DNA of 64,000 nt from Lactiplantibacillus dongliensis (GCF_005405105.1 NZ_BJDK01000009.1:41295-105294); one strand, 5' to 3'; counted from the stretch's first letter, positions 44,655 to 53,833 are shown. Notes: generated by a model not told the origin, from the sequence alone. Numbers and translations: made by a program.

Positions 44655-46817
44655 TTGGTAACATTTAATGGTGATTATTTTAGTATGCAAGAGATTGCAG
44701 AGATTATCGGTGGTGAGTGGGTTATCCCGCCAGTAGACGCAAGTTTGCCGATTAAACACTATGCCGTTTATCAAGGTGAGCTTTCAACAAGTGATCAAGC
44801 CAATCTGTTTTTTGCGATGGATGGTCCAACTTGGGTCAGAGGGACTGGCAATGCGGGTATGTATGCTGTCAATCCACCTGATTCTCATAAATTCGTTCAT
44901 AAGTTTGCCAATCAGTTGCGAATGATTGTCGTGCAACGGTTGATTAAAGATGTTAATGTCCCGCAATTGAAAGTCGCTAACTCCTATGAAGCGATGAAAC
45001 AGATCTTTGCGTTAATTAATGCGGCGCAGCCAAGTCGTAATATTGGGATTACAGGCACAGTGGGTAAAAGCACGATGAAAGCGCTATTAACTGGGCTGTT
45101 GAAACTGGTTGCGCCAACGCATAGTACGCCAACTAATCATAATTCACGCACTTCAGCGCGGATTACGGTTATGAATAGTGTCGGGACAACCTATAACGTA
45201 CTGGAGATTGCTTTAGGCGCTTTCTGGTATGGTAAGAAGCCGAAGCAAGTCGGCATTATGCAAGATTTAGTCTTGGACTTAGGCATTATTACGCAGGTTG
45301 GGATTGGTCAGCGTGGCTATGATGAGCATGCGATGGCGGAGTTCAAGACACGACTGGCGTATGGGTTAAAACCTGATCGGCCATTATTAGTGAATGGTGA
45401 TATCAAGAATTTAGCTGAAGTCAAACAATTAGCGCAACGTTATACGTCGCGAGTGATCACGTATGGCATGCAGGCTGGCTGTGATTATATTGGTCAAGTT
45501 ACAGATGGATATCTACAAGTTCGTCATCAGCAGCAGCTACTAGCAGCGATTGATGTTCGCCACTTTGATGCGGGGCTGATCAGCAATGCGATTGGAGCCA
45601 TCAGCGCCATGACCATATTACAAGGTCGCTTTGATGCAGCGTGGCAAGACCCGTTGCATCAACTGTGTCAGCAGGCCAATCCGCGCAAAGTACACACTTT
45701 TATGGTCAATGGTCATCAGGTAACCGTGCTAGATGATACGCATAACGCGGAAGTTTTATCAATGCAAAACTTTATCGACTTTGCGCAGGCTTATCAAGTT
45801 TCATCGCAGACGCAAAAAGTTTTTGTGATGGGTCGTGTGATTAATTTAGGTGATAAAACGCGGGCCGTACATCTACAGTTAATTGAAAAGCTAATGCAGA
45901 GTCATTTTGATCAACTGTATACATTTGGTCCGGAAATTGGTTCAGTCGCCGCTGCTTTTAAGACGGCTAACTTTGGTGGTCACTTCGACCAGCTGGACGC
46001 ACTATCACGGACCTTGATTCAAGCTATTCGGACTGACACCGTAATCTTTATCAAAGGCTCTGGAAGAAATTCGGGAATTACAAGATTGGCGCCAACCTTA
46101 GTCAGAAAAGCATTGTATTATAGTAGTGGGGCAGGAAATTTTGCGATGACCCAGGTAGCCCCCAGCTCAGGTGCCTATACTCAAAACGGTGTTGGCCGAT
46201 TATTAGTGATTCTGGCCTGCTTAGAACAGTTAAGTCAGGGCAAGTTGCACTTAACGGATCGAGTAACAATTACCCAAGACTTAGCTCGAGATCACAGCCA
46301 ACATAAAGTTGATTTGACGATTGGGGATCAGTATACTTTATTCACTTTGCTAAATCTAGCTATTGTAGTGCCAGCGCCAGATGTTATCGTGAATTTAGCA
46401 GAGTTTGTTTACGGGGATCAACAGACTGCCAAAGCCAATTTAGTTAATCGTGCCCAAGCATTAGGCTTGTCGGCCCACGCGTTTGTTAATGTGACCGGTC
46501 GACCAATGCGGCAACCGCAACAAACGTATTTAAGTGATTTAGAAAAGATTGGCGCCGCATTTACTGAAATTTCAGATGACTATTTTGAGTTGTTGAGCCT
46601 GCAGCGGGCGCAGTTAGCCCCAACTGGTCCAATTTATCAAAAGTACTCGCGACTACTAAAGACGGGGCAGGTCTTTGGATCATTGTTCTTTGGTGTTGCT
46701 GAGACCAATGGACTACTCTTTTTATACGATGGTCGTCAGAAACAAGCACTAGTTTTTTTGAATGCGACAAAAATTGCCGATGTTGATCAACAAGTTAGTG
46801 CCGTTATTAAAGCCTGA
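44655..46817 (+). CDS. Mur-ligase / S11-peptidase-like fusion, paralogue without CapA
   Basis: A 720-residue paralogue of the preceding gene that ends where the CapA domain would begin. It has the Mur-ligase domain with GTVGKST near 134, NHNSRTSAR and DDTHNAE. The S11-like part again lacks the catalytic Ser and Lys (YTQNGVGR) and the SGN motif (APD) but keeps LKTG. Translation starts at TTG 44655, six bases after GTGGGGG; the conserved start SMQEIAEIIGGEWV follows. The 109-base gap has no clear promoter, so both genes may be co-transcribed. The product probably acts with its neighbour in making or editing an amino-acid-linked wall component. This role is inferred. Confidence 0.8.
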   Translation: MVTFNGDYFSMQEIAEIIGGEWVIPPVDASLPIKHYAVYQGELSTSDQANLFFAMDGPTWVRGTGNAGMYAVNPPDSHKFVHKFANQLRMIVVQRLIKDVNVPQLKVANSYEAMKQIFALINAAQPSRNIGITGTVGKSTMKALLTGLLKLVAPTHSTPTNHNSRTSARITVMNSVGTTYNVLEIALGAFWYGKKPKQVGIMQDLVLDLGIITQVGIGQRGYDEHAMAEFKTRLAYGLKPDRPLLVNGDIKNLAEVKQLAQRYTSRVITYGMQAGCDYIGQVTDGYLQVRHQQQLLAAIDVRHFDAGLISNAIGAISAMTILQGRFDAAWQDPLHQLCQQANPRKVHTFMVNGHQVTVLDDTHNAEVLSMQNFIDFAQAYQVSSQTQKVFVMGRVINLGDKTRAVHLQLIEKLMQSHFDQLYTFGPEIGSVAAAFKTANFGGHFDQLDALSRTLIQAIRTDTVIFIKGSGRNSGITRLAPTLVRKALYYSSGAGNFAMTQVAPSSGAYTQNGVGRLLVILACLEQLSQGKLHLTDRVTITQDLARDHSQHKVDLTIGDQYTLFTLLNLAIVVPAPDVIVNLAEFVYGDQQTAKANLVNRAQALGLSAHAFVNVTGRPMRQPQQTYLSDLEKIGAAFTEISDDYFELLSLQRAQLAPTGPIYQKYSRLLKTGQVFGSLFFGVAETNGLLFLYDGRQKQALVFLNATKIADVDQQVSAVIKA

Positions 46818-46840
46818 TAAGGTTACAGTTACTAAGAATA

Positions 46841-46880
46841 ATCAAAAATCTCACCGATTAAGTTCGGTGAGATTTTTGAT
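46841..46880. terminator. Bidirectional terminator
   Basis: ATCAAAAATCTCACCGA and TCGGTGAGATTTTTGAT are perfectly inverted around six bases. Confidence 0.94.
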
Positions 46881-47144
46881 TTAAACATTAAGATCCGTAT
46901 TAACTGTCGTCGATTCAGTTGGGTTAAAGGTCCAGCCGTCTTGCCGATCTTGTTCATAGACCATTTCAATCACGGCTCCCGTTCGCATATTGGTGAAAAT
47001 AAATTTAATTTCACCGGCATTCCGGGTAGCATAGCGCACAGTCATGCCATTGGTATCATCTTTGCGAATCACATCGACCGCAGCCCCTAACTTTTCACCA
47101 GTCTCATAAAAACTTTCCATTTCAAACCCACGATTTGTGGTCAT
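46881..47144 (-). CDS. Small protein of unknown function
   Basis: An 87-residue soluble protein that I do not recognise. It looks like a single alpha/beta domain: a starting helix (GFEMESFYETGEKLGAAVDVI), strands NGMTVRYATRNAGEIKFIFTNM (in fragments) and VIEMVYEQ, then a Thr-rich tail. The start is the ATG at 47144, eight bases after AAGGGAG; an ATG at 47177 would include that site. It lies 52 bases downstream of the HAD phosphatase gene on the same strand and may be co-transcribed. No signal peptide or membrane segment is present. Confidence 0.6.
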   Translation of the reverse strand: MTTNRGFEMESFYETGEKLGAAVDVIRKDDTNGMTVRYATRNAGEIKFIFTNMRTGAVIEMVYEQDRQDGWTFNPTESTTVNTDLNV

Positions 47145-47196
47145 CCTGCCATCTCCCTTAAGTTCTGTCAGATTCATTATCGCAAATATTACCAGC

Positions 47197-47982
47197 CTAA
47201 ATCAACTTAAAATGTTGTAAGGCGGCGACAATACCGTGATCATCATAACGACGGGTGACATAGTTGGCCTGTTGTTGTACCGCTAAATCCGCATTGCCCA
47301 TTGCGATTCCAACGTCAGCGGACTGTAGCATCGAAATATCATTATAACCATCGCCAAAGGTATAGACGGGGATGGCGGCTAAGTTGGCCTGGGTCTGTAA
47401 CGTTGCGATACCGCTGGCTTTAGTCGTCCCGTTAGCGACCACATCAATACAAATATCAGAATTACGGTAGAACGTTAACGTTGGAAACTTCGCTCGTAGC
47501 GTCGCTTCCAGTTGTTGACCAGCTGGGGTCTCATCGATAAAGGTTAAGGCTTTCGTAATTGCACGCTGCTGAAAATAAGTGGCATTAACGGTTGGTAACG
47601 GCCGGTGAATTCGTTGATAGTTTAACCGTACCAAGTCATCAATCTGACTAATAGCCATACCGTCATGATTTGAGACCGCAAAGCTAATGGCATTTTCAGC
47701 GGTCCAAGCAGCTAGCTCACGGAGCACGGTGGCCGCTAAGCTATCTTCGAATAATTGGTCGCCAGCCAAGTAAACGTCGGCACCATTTGCACTGACGATG
47801 GCATCGAATTGGCCAGTAGTCATAATATCGGCAATCTCAAAGCGATCTCGACCGGTAGCAATCACGGGTAAACAGTCGTTGGCCCGCAAAGCTTGCAGTG
47901 CTTGTTGATTCTCAATTGAGAGTTGTTTGTCGTCGTTTAATAGGGTCGCATCAAGATCGAAGGCGACGATTGCTTTAGTCAT
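47197..47982 (-). CDS. HAD-superfamily Cof-type sugar phosphatase
   Basis: A 261-residue hydrolase. The nucleophile motif is FDLDATLLNDD (Asp 8 and Asp 10). The C2 cap of Cof-type enzymes follows (residues 85-185), and the last motif is YTFGDGYNDISMLQSADVGIAMGNA (GDGxND core), with the conserved K in TTKASG. Such enzymes hydrolyse sugar phosphates or flavin precursors in the cytoplasm. The ATG at 47982 follows TTGGAGGAA. It is probably co-transcribed with the small gene after it. The exact substrate is not predictable. Confidence 0.9.
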   Translation of the reverse strand: MTKAIVAFDLDATLLNDDKQLSIENQQALQALRANDCLPVIATGRDRFEIADIMTTGQFDAIVSANGADVYLAGDQLFEDSLAATVLRELAAWTAENAISFAVSNHDGMAISQIDDLVRLNYQRIHRPLPTVNATYFQQRAITKALTFIDETPAGQQLEATLRAKFPTLTFYRNSDICIDVVANGTTKASGIATLQTQANLAAIPVYTFGDGYNDISMLQSADVGIAMGNADLAVQQQANYVTRRYDDHGIVAALQHFKLI

Positions 47983-48083
47983 AATTAGTTTCCTCCAATA
48001 ATTAAAGGTTCTCTTCTAATATCGGCTTGAATGCAGTCACCGTCAAGTCTTTTTTGTGATCGCTTACATAAACTTGTTCAAGT

Positions 48084-48128
48084 CAAAAACACCAGCATTA
48101 CGGATTTAATCCATATGCTGGTGTTTTT
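48084..48128 (-). terminator. Terminator of the two-component operon
   Basis: AAAAACACCAGCAT and ATGCTGGTGTTTTT are inverted. It stands just after the histidine kinase stop (minus strand). Confidence 0.92.
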
Positions 48129-48134
48129 GGAGGC

Positions 48135-49502
48135 CTATTTAGTTGCCAAGGTTAATGTGAAGACCGCGCCGTGTGGCTGGTGATCACTAATGGCAATTTG
48201 GGCGTGATTCAAAGTAACGAGCCGACTGACGATGGCGAGGCCTAAGCCAGTGCCGGGAATCTCTTGCGACCGGGCTTGGTCGACACGGTAGAAACGTTCG
48301 AAGACTTTAGCTTTGTGGTCATCATCAATTCCAGTACCAAGGTCAGCAATTGCCAGGGTTGGGTGGCCATTCACACGACTAGTGGTTAGGGTAACGGGTT
48401 GATCAGCCGGTGAATATTTGTTGGCGTTAGTCAAGAGGGCCACTAAAATCTGTTGCAGACTATCTAGGTTGATCATCGCCATTAAGGGTCCGGCGGTTAA
48501 GTCTAACTGTAACGGCTGGCTAATCTCAGCTTGATAATTTTCGACAGTCTGTTGAACGACTTGATTCACATCCAACGGTTGCCGTTCAATCGTCACGTGA
48601 TCCATCCGTGAGAGTCGCAGCAGACTTTCAACTAACGTCTGCATACGGGCTGATTCTTCATCGATGAATTTTAATGATTTCGGAATGATTTCCGGATGTT
48701 GTTCACCACGGCGATTAATTAAGCTAATATGGCCACGAATCGCCGTTAACGGGGTTCGTAACTCGTGGGAAGCATCCGAGACAAATTGATGATCGCGCAA
48801 GACTTGCTCATTCAGTGATTTTAAAAGCTGATTGATTTCGGTACCTAAATCATGAATTTCATCGGGGCTATCCGGTACGGGCAAGGCTTCATGGTACGAA
48901 ATATTGGCACTATGATTGATCTGCTTAGCAGCAGTCGTCAAGCTGGCTAATGGTTTATTCAAGCGGCGCGCTAGCCAGGCGATGATAAAGTAGCCTAACA
49001 AGCTACAAAGAATTAAGACTAGGACTAACACTTCTAGAATCAGCTTAAAGATATGTGAAACGTCTTGAAAGCTGGTCCAAGTTTCATAGTAAATATGGTC
49101 TGATTTCATGGAAGCGCGGTAAAGAAATCCGTATTTTGGTAAGTACCAGACAGATCTCAAGATTGGCATTTGGTAAGCGTCAGCTTTGAGAAACTTAACG
49201 GTCCCTTTGGAATAAAAGGTATGCGCTTTGCGTTTCGGAATATTCGTCTGCACTTTAACAAAAGTATTTTTCGTATTGATTGGACTGTTGATACTCCACC
49301 GGTTCCAGTCAGGTTCATCATCAATAATGGAACGATCGAGACTTTTTGTCAGCGCTCGAGCTTCGTCGACCCGATTACGGGTTAAGCGGTAGCCGACGAC
49401 TAATGAAATACTAGTGCCAGTGATCAGGACGATTAGAAGCATCATCCAAGTAAATGAACGGGTGATTTGGGCCACGTTCGATTTACCGCGTAGATTAAAC
49501 AT
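48135..49502 (-). CDS. Sensor histidine kinase
   Basis: A 455-residue membrane kinase. There are two membrane segments (near residues 18-40 and 180-205) with an extracellular domain of about 140 residues between them. A HAMP linker follows, then the H-box SDASHELRTPLTAIRGH, and the ATP-binding domain with NANKYS, DLGTGID and GTGLGLAIV. The ATG at 49502 overlaps the response-regulator gene by eight bases; starts further upstream lie wholly inside that gene in another frame. It is similar in plan to CroS/ArlS-like wall-stress kinases. The signal is unknown, though the neighbouring wall genes suggest envelope stress. Confidence 0.92.
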   Translation of the reverse strand: MFNLRGKSNVAQITRSFTWMMLLIVLITGTSISLVVGYRLTRNRVDEARALTKSLDRSIIDDEPDWNRWSINSPINTKNTFVKVQTNIPKRKAHTFYSKGTVKFLKADAYQMPILRSVWYLPKYGFLYRASMKSDHIYYETWTSFQDVSHIFKLILEVLVLVLILCSLLGYFIIAWLARRLNKPLASLTTAAKQINHSANISYHEALPVPDSPDEIHDLGTEINQLLKSLNEQVLRDHQFVSDASHELRTPLTAIRGHISLINRRGEQHPEIIPKSLKFIDEESARMQTLVESLLRLSRMDHVTIERQPLDVNQVVQQTVENYQAEISQPLQLDLTAGPLMAMINLDSLQQILVALLTNANKYSPADQPVTLTTSRVNGHPTLAIADLGTGIDDDHKAKVFERFYRVDQARSQEIPGTGLGLAIVSRLVTLNHAQIAISDHQPHGAVFTLTLATK

Positions 49503-50187
49503 GGGCATCATCTCGCAAACAATAACCAACGCCACGGACCGTATGAATGAGCTTACGATCAGCTTCAGTGTCAACTTTATGTCGTAAGTAACGTACATAG
49601 ACATCGACAATATTAGGTTGCCCATCAAAATCAATGCCCCAGACTTCATCAAGAAGTTCATCTCGGGACAAGGTCTCGCCGGCGTGTTGCATGAGTGTTA
49701 ATAATAAGTCGTATTCACGCTGGGTCAATTGGATTAAGTGATGGTTACGATGCACTTGGCGGGCCTTAGTATCTAGCTCCAAATCAGCGAATTGATAAAC
49801 GGCCTGGGTATGCTTAGTCTGATCCGCATGGCGTAAGATTACCCGGATACGAGCTAAGAGTTCTTCGGTATCAAAAGGCTTGGTAATGTAGTCATCAGCG
49901 CCACCGTCGAGACCCGCCACTTTATCACCAACGTAATCGCGGGCGGTCATCATGATTACCGGCAGGGTATCGTGCTTACGGATGCGACGGAGAACCTCTA
50001 AGCCATCCATTTTCGGTAACATCCAATCCAGAATCACGAGGTCTAAGCTGTCTTTTTGTTCCGTGTAAATGTCATAAGCTTGCTGGCCATCTAAAGCGGT
50101 CACGACCTCATAATCTTCAAAGGTTAATTCTTGTTGTAAGAAGTCAATGACACTGGCTTCATCATCGACCAATAGTATTTTTGCCAT
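49495..50187 (-). CDS. OmpR/PhoB-type response regulator
   Basis: A 230-residue regulator. The receiver domain has DDEASV, the phospho-acceptor Asp in LVILDWMLPKMDG, the Thr in MMTARD, and the Lys in ITKPFD. The winged-helix DNA-binding domain follows (LTQREYDLLLTLMQHAG, then VDVYVRYLRHKVD and a terminal RGVGYCL). The start is the ATG at 50187 after AAAGTGGTG. The frame stays open for a further 40 codons upstream, but that part is a translated copy of the dispersed repeat. It forms an operon with the kinase, overlapping by eight bases. A hairpin-rich repeat lies 27 bases before the start, inside the probable leader. Confidence 0.93.
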   Translation of the reverse strand: MAKILLVDDEASVIDFLQQELTFEDYEVVTALDGQQAYDIYTEQKDSLDLVILDWMLPKMDGLEVLRRIRKHDTLPVIMMTARDYVGDKVAGLDGGADDYITKPFDTEELLARIRVILRHADQTKHTQAVYQFADLELDTKARQVHRNHHLIQLTQREYDLLLTLMQHAGETLSRDELLDEVWGIDFDGQPNIVDVYVRYLRHKVDTEADRKLIHTVRGVGYCLRDDAHV

Positions 50188-50213
50188 GCAGACACCACTT
50201 TCTAATTTCTCTA

Positions 50214-50394
50214 CGCTTGGTGCTAGTTGGTTTAAATTGCCACTCTGGTTGGTCCAGAATCGGCTGGAACGTGGTGGCCACGTTTGTGAGCCGAAGAGCG
50301 GTCTCACAAGCCGGGCTTTGACTAACCCGGAAAAATCCCGGCTAAGTCAAACGACACCACTGAGCCAATTCTGGCCCGCCCGCCGTTAGTTAGT
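50214..50394 (+). repeat. Dispersed hairpin-rich repeat, copy B (complete)
   Basis: The sequence begins GCTTGGTGCTAGTTGG. An outer stem pairs GGTCCAGAATCGGCT (50251-50265) with the region AGCCAATTCTGGCC (50363-50376). Inside are a hairpin TTGTGAG/CTCACAA (50284-50308) and a second hairpin TTTGACT/AGTCAAA (50317-50350) with CCGG/CCGG at its top. It lies between the response-regulator start and its presumed promoter, in antisense orientation to that gene. Confidence 0.8.
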
Positions 50395-50427
50395 CGATAT
50401 TTATAAAATGTTCAATCAACAAATTTG

Positions 50428-50603
50428 GCTGAGAGGTTGGTTCCTAAAATGCTCAGCCGTGTCGTTGGCCTTAGTGCAAGTGGGCTGCTCGGACTAAGGC
50501 CAAGGCCAGTTTTGAAGACCGGGCTTTAGCTTCAAAATGGGCCTTGGCGTTCCAGCGTTTTAGGACCCAACCGGCAGGCGATAATTTCAACTAGCATCAA
50601 GCG
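50428..50603 (-). repeat. Dispersed hairpin-rich repeat, copy C (complete, inverted)
   Basis: The minus strand begins CGCTTGATGCTAGTTG. The outer stem GGTTGGGTCCTAAAACGCT pairs with AGCATTTTAGGAACCAACC. Inside are CCAAGGCC/GGCCTTGG with TTTTGAAG/CTTCAAAA, and then GGCCTTAGT/ACTAAGGCC. The architecture is the same as copy B, but most stem bases differ while staying paired. Confidence 0.8.
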
Positions 50604-50679
50604 TAATTTCTCTTAATTTCAGTATAACGATAATTCGTGCCTTGAACCAATTATTTTGATAATAAAATGATTGATTTAT

Positions 50680-50753
50680 GCTTGGGGCTAGTTGGTTTAA
50701 ATTGCCACTCTGGTCGGTCTAAAATTGGCTGGAACGCGGTGGCCGCATTTGAA
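50680..50753 (+). repeat. Dispersed repeat, copy D (truncated)
   Basis: It starts GCTTGGGGCTAGTTGG and follows copy B through CCACTCTGGTCGGTC, GGCTGGAAC and GGTGGCCGC to ATTTGAAAAT, then stops. Only the left arm is present. Confidence 0.8.
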
Positions 50754-50796
50754 AATCTTGAGTGTTGGCTTTTACCACTAATTTTATAAAACAATG

Positions 50797-50826
50797 AAAA
50801 GCCAGGCCAACTATCAGCCTGGTTTA
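50797..50826 (-). terminator. Terminator of the yfhO-like gene
   Basis: On the minus strand ACCAGGC and GCCTGGC are inverted and followed by CTTTTC, a weak T tract, close after the stop. Confidence 0.65.
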
Positions 50827-50830
50827 AGGG

Positions 50831-53380
50831 TTAAACAAGGTGTTGTTTCTGGCAGTACCAACCATAGGCAAGGTAAGTGATTAAGCTTAGTAACGAAAGG
50901 GTTGCCCCAAGCTTTAAGCCAGATACCTGATAATGCAGGCTAATGGTTTGTTTGCCATTACCAATATGAACTAAAGTCAGACCGTTCAGTGCCTTTTTAG
51001 TCGTGGTAGGTTGGCCATTCACGGTTGCCGTCCATGCCGGATCATAAGGAATTGCGGTATACAACCAGTTTTGCATATTGGGGTTATACATCGTTCCCGT
51101 AACGGTCGTATTAAACCCAGTGGCACGATAAGTGGGAACCCAGGCACTCGTTTTTAACTGTTGGCTAACTTGTTGGAACTGAGTTAGATTCAAGCTTGCA
51201 AGCACCACTTTAGGCGTTAAGCTTTGATGTTTTGTCTTGAAGGTCAGTTTAACGGTCTGACCTTTGTTGAAGTTGCCTAAATCTAGTAACATCTGATGCT
51301 CATTGGCATCAACGTTTGGCGCAATCAACTGCCCATTGACGCGGAAAGTCGTGTATTTGGTCGTGCCACTAATATCATCGTAATACAGTGGTCCGGTCGC
51401 CTTAATCTTGATGGTTGTGGTATGCAAGTTATGGTACATCAGTGCTTGACGATCAATGGTGACCTGGTCACTAGCGATCGTGGCGGTCACAAAATAAGGT
51501 GTTGAACTTGGTCGTAAACTTTGTAAGCTATTTTCTTGGTTGGCCAAGGCGTGGGTTTTCATCAATTGAATCTTACTGAAACCATGATTGACAGCAAAGC
51601 CCATCCCTAAGTAACTCAGATTAGGTGTTGTCTGAGCTTGTCCATCTCGTTGTAGCATGATGTCATTCTTAATGCCTAATAACATGCCACTGACGGGGGT
51701 TAAACCTTGTGAGCTAATGCGCCGCGCATTCTTGCCAAACAGACCTAATGATTTCAGCGTCTGCCAAGTCGTCTGATTCAAGGTCGAGCTGTAATAGTTA
51801 ATATCATGGAAGTTGAATAATAACGGATCATTATAGTTATTATATTTTTCCTGATAAGCTTTATTGATCAGCGTATTTGAATTGTCGACTCGATAAAGTT
51901 GACCATCGGGATCGTTAACGGCTGACATCTGTTTATCTTCCGTTTTATAGGCTTTTTGATAAATGGTCTGATTTCCAAATTGGGTGGTCCGCATACTTAG
52001 CAGACTATTGGCACCCATTTCACTCATCATTAGACCGGTAAGTAACACCGTCCGAACCGTGCGTTGGGTGGCGAATAACACTAAGCTGGTTAACAGCACA
52101 TAGCCGAAGCTAAGTAATAACGCGTTGCGAGATACCGGCGTTTTAGCCGCGCGATTGGCCAACCAACCGATTACCAATAGCCCAGCTAGCAGTGTCGGTA
52201 ACCCCCATTGCCACTTACGTGCGATTTTTTGTGGCCGGGCCTGCCAAGTAGCGAAAGCTAAGCTAATCAAGACGAAGCTGAAGAAGAAGGCATCTCGGAA
52301 AGGAAAGCCTTCTGGTTGTTGAAACATGTGCCATACAGTATCTAATAAACGGATGCCCATACTGAGCAACAGTGCGATGACTAAACTTCCAGCATGCCAT
52401 TTGTGGGCTTGGCTAATATCAGGATGCACGAAATAAGCTAAGGCCAACAAGACCACCGCCGTTGTACTGAATAAGGTAGGGGCGTGAACCAACCGATCAG
52501 CGTAGGTATTCGCCCCAACGCCTAATTGGCTTAAAATATCTAAGCCGTACTGTGGGACTGGTAAGAAGTTCGTCATTGAATTGGCACTCTTAGCGGTTTG
52601 TAGCATACCAAATACTGTTGGAATCAATAGAAATAAGGTCGTGACTACGCTTAAGATACCAGTTAAGATCGCTTTACCAACGAGGGTTCGGCGTTGTTTA
52701 AAGTCAGCGCTAAAAGCTTGACCAGGTGCTTTAGTCTCAAACCACATATAAATGAAGTAATAAACGACGAATAAACAAGTCATATAACCAAGATAAAAAT
52801 CAGTAACAATGCTGAGCCAGAGCCACCAGAAGAAACGGGCACTACGCCCAGTCGCAAGCAGATAATCTAAGCCGTCCAATACTAAAGGTAGCCAGATTAA
52901 AGCATCAAACCACATCAAGTTAAAGTAATTCAACGCGACAAAGCCACATAGGCTAAAGGCGACACCAAAAATAGCGGCTGACCAGCGTTGTGAGTGGTAG
53001 TGGCGTTGTAAATAGATTGTCATCGTTATGGCAATTGCGGCGACTTTTGCCATTAGAAGCACTGTGATTCCAGTTGGTAAGTTAGCCGCTGGAAACAACA
53101 GGATAATCAAGTTAAATGGACTCATTAAGTAGTAGGCCAAGGTTGGGACCACGCTACCACCTAGGGATTGTGAGAAGGAATAGAGCTGAAAATTCTGATG
53201 GAGTAAAGCGTAGCGATAGGCGGTGAAAAAGGAGAGATATTGTGTGCCCATGTCACTGATTAATAAATTATGGTTGCCAAATGGGGTGATTTGTTGGTGC
53301 CACAAGACGGTACTAATCACTAATAAGGCTAAGCTACCGGCGATTAATGGGCCGTGCCAAGTTGTTTTAATGTGTTGCAT
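50831..53380 (-). CDS. YfhO-family membrane glycosyltransferase-like protein
   Basis: An 849-residue protein with about 13 membrane segments and a large extracytoplasmic part (residues 500-820). The N-terminal half has the family pattern: a membrane segment, LISDMGTQYLSFFTAYRYALL with its Asp (in fragments), YYLMSPFNLIILLFP, and FSLCGFVALNYFNLMW. In Bacillus and Listeria, YfhO moves sugars from a lipid carrier made by CsbB-type enzymes onto teichoic acid. A CsbB-type gene lies divergent here, which supports that role. The ATG follows CTGGGGG. It acts on the outer face of the membrane. The acceptor polymer is inferred. Confidence 0.88.
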   Translation of the reverse strand: MQHIKTTWHGPLIAGSLALLVISTVLWHQQITPFGNHNLLISDMGTQYLSFFTAYRYALLHQNFQLYSFSQSLGGSVVPTLAYYLMSPFNLIILLFPAANLPTGITVLLMAKVAAIAITMTIYLQRHYHSQRWSAAIFGVAFSLCGFVALNYFNLMWFDALIWLPLVLDGLDYLLATGRSARFFWWLWLSIVTDFYLGYMTCLFVVYYFIYMWFETKAPGQAFSADFKQRRTLVGKAILTGILSVVTTLFLLIPTVFGMLQTAKSANSMTNFLPVPQYGLDILSQLGVGANTYADRLVHAPTLFSTTAVVLLALAYFVHPDISQAHKWHAGSLVIALLLSMGIRLLDTVWHMFQQPEGFPFRDAFFFSFVLISLAFATWQARPQKIARKWQWGLPTLLAGLLVIGWLANRAAKTPVSRNALLLSFGYVLLTSLVLFATQRTVRTVLLTGLMMSEMGANSLLSMRTTQFGNQTIYQKAYKTEDKQMSAVNDPDGQLYRVDNSNTLINKAYQEKYNNYNDPLLFNFHDINYYSSTLNQTTWQTLKSLGLFGKNARRISSQGLTPVSGMLLGIKNDIMLQRDGQAQTTPNLSYLGMGFAVNHGFSKIQLMKTHALANQENSLQSLRPSSTPYFVTATIASDQVTIDRQALMYHNLHTTTIKIKATGPLYYDDISGTTKYTTFRVNGQLIAPNVDANEHQMLLDLGNFNKGQTVKLTFKTKHQSLTPKVVLASLNLTQFQQVSQQLKTSAWVPTYRATGFNTTVTGTMYNPNMQNWLYTAIPYDPAWTATVNGQPTTTKKALNGLTLVHIGNGKQTISLHYQVSGLKLGATLSLLSLITYLAYGWYCQKQHLV

Positions 53381-53833
53381 GAGCTGGACCCCCAGTCAGA
53401 TTAATGAACGGTGCGGCGGTTTAATTTTGTCAATGCCCAGGTGTTTTTATAAGTTGTTTTTTAATTACCATAAGTGACGGTCAAGAATAATTCAATTAAT
53501 GACACAGCTTTGTTAAGCCAACTTTTTTGAGGCTGAATTAACGCCGGCTTACTGTTGTTAATTGGGCTGCATGCGTATAATAATGACAATCTTAATTAAT
53601 ATTGGGGTATTAATTAGCTTGTATCGAGAGTTGAACAACAAGTTTGATTATAAGTAATCGTCAAGTTCGGGACCAATTAGAAAAACTAAACCGTTTCTGA
53701 AAATTTCTCAGATTAAGCCTTAATTAAGGATTTTGGTTAATGGCGAGTGTCTTATGGATTTTTAGACTTATCAGTCGGTCATGATTGATGAGCTGAGTGT
53801 GGGTTAAGTATCAGAATATGAGGGGGCGTTAAC
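53381..53833. other. Divergent promoter region of the glycosylation locus
   Basis: A 450-base AT-rich stretch with no gene. A TATAAT at 53576-53581 with TTGTTA 15 bases upstream is a possible plus-strand promoter. Imperfect inverted GAAAATTTCTCAGATT motifs near 53699-53716 could pair locally. Nothing else was identified. Confidence 0.35.

Noticed and set aside
49503..49661. N-terminal extension of the histidine kinase
   Set aside because: It lies entirely within the response-regulator gene in another frame. The ATG at 49502 gives the normal two-membrane-segment kinase.
50188..50307. N-terminal extension of the response regulator
   Set aside because: It translates the dispersed repeat. AAAGTGGTG before ATG 50187 and the receiver-domain start MAKILLVDDE fix the true start.
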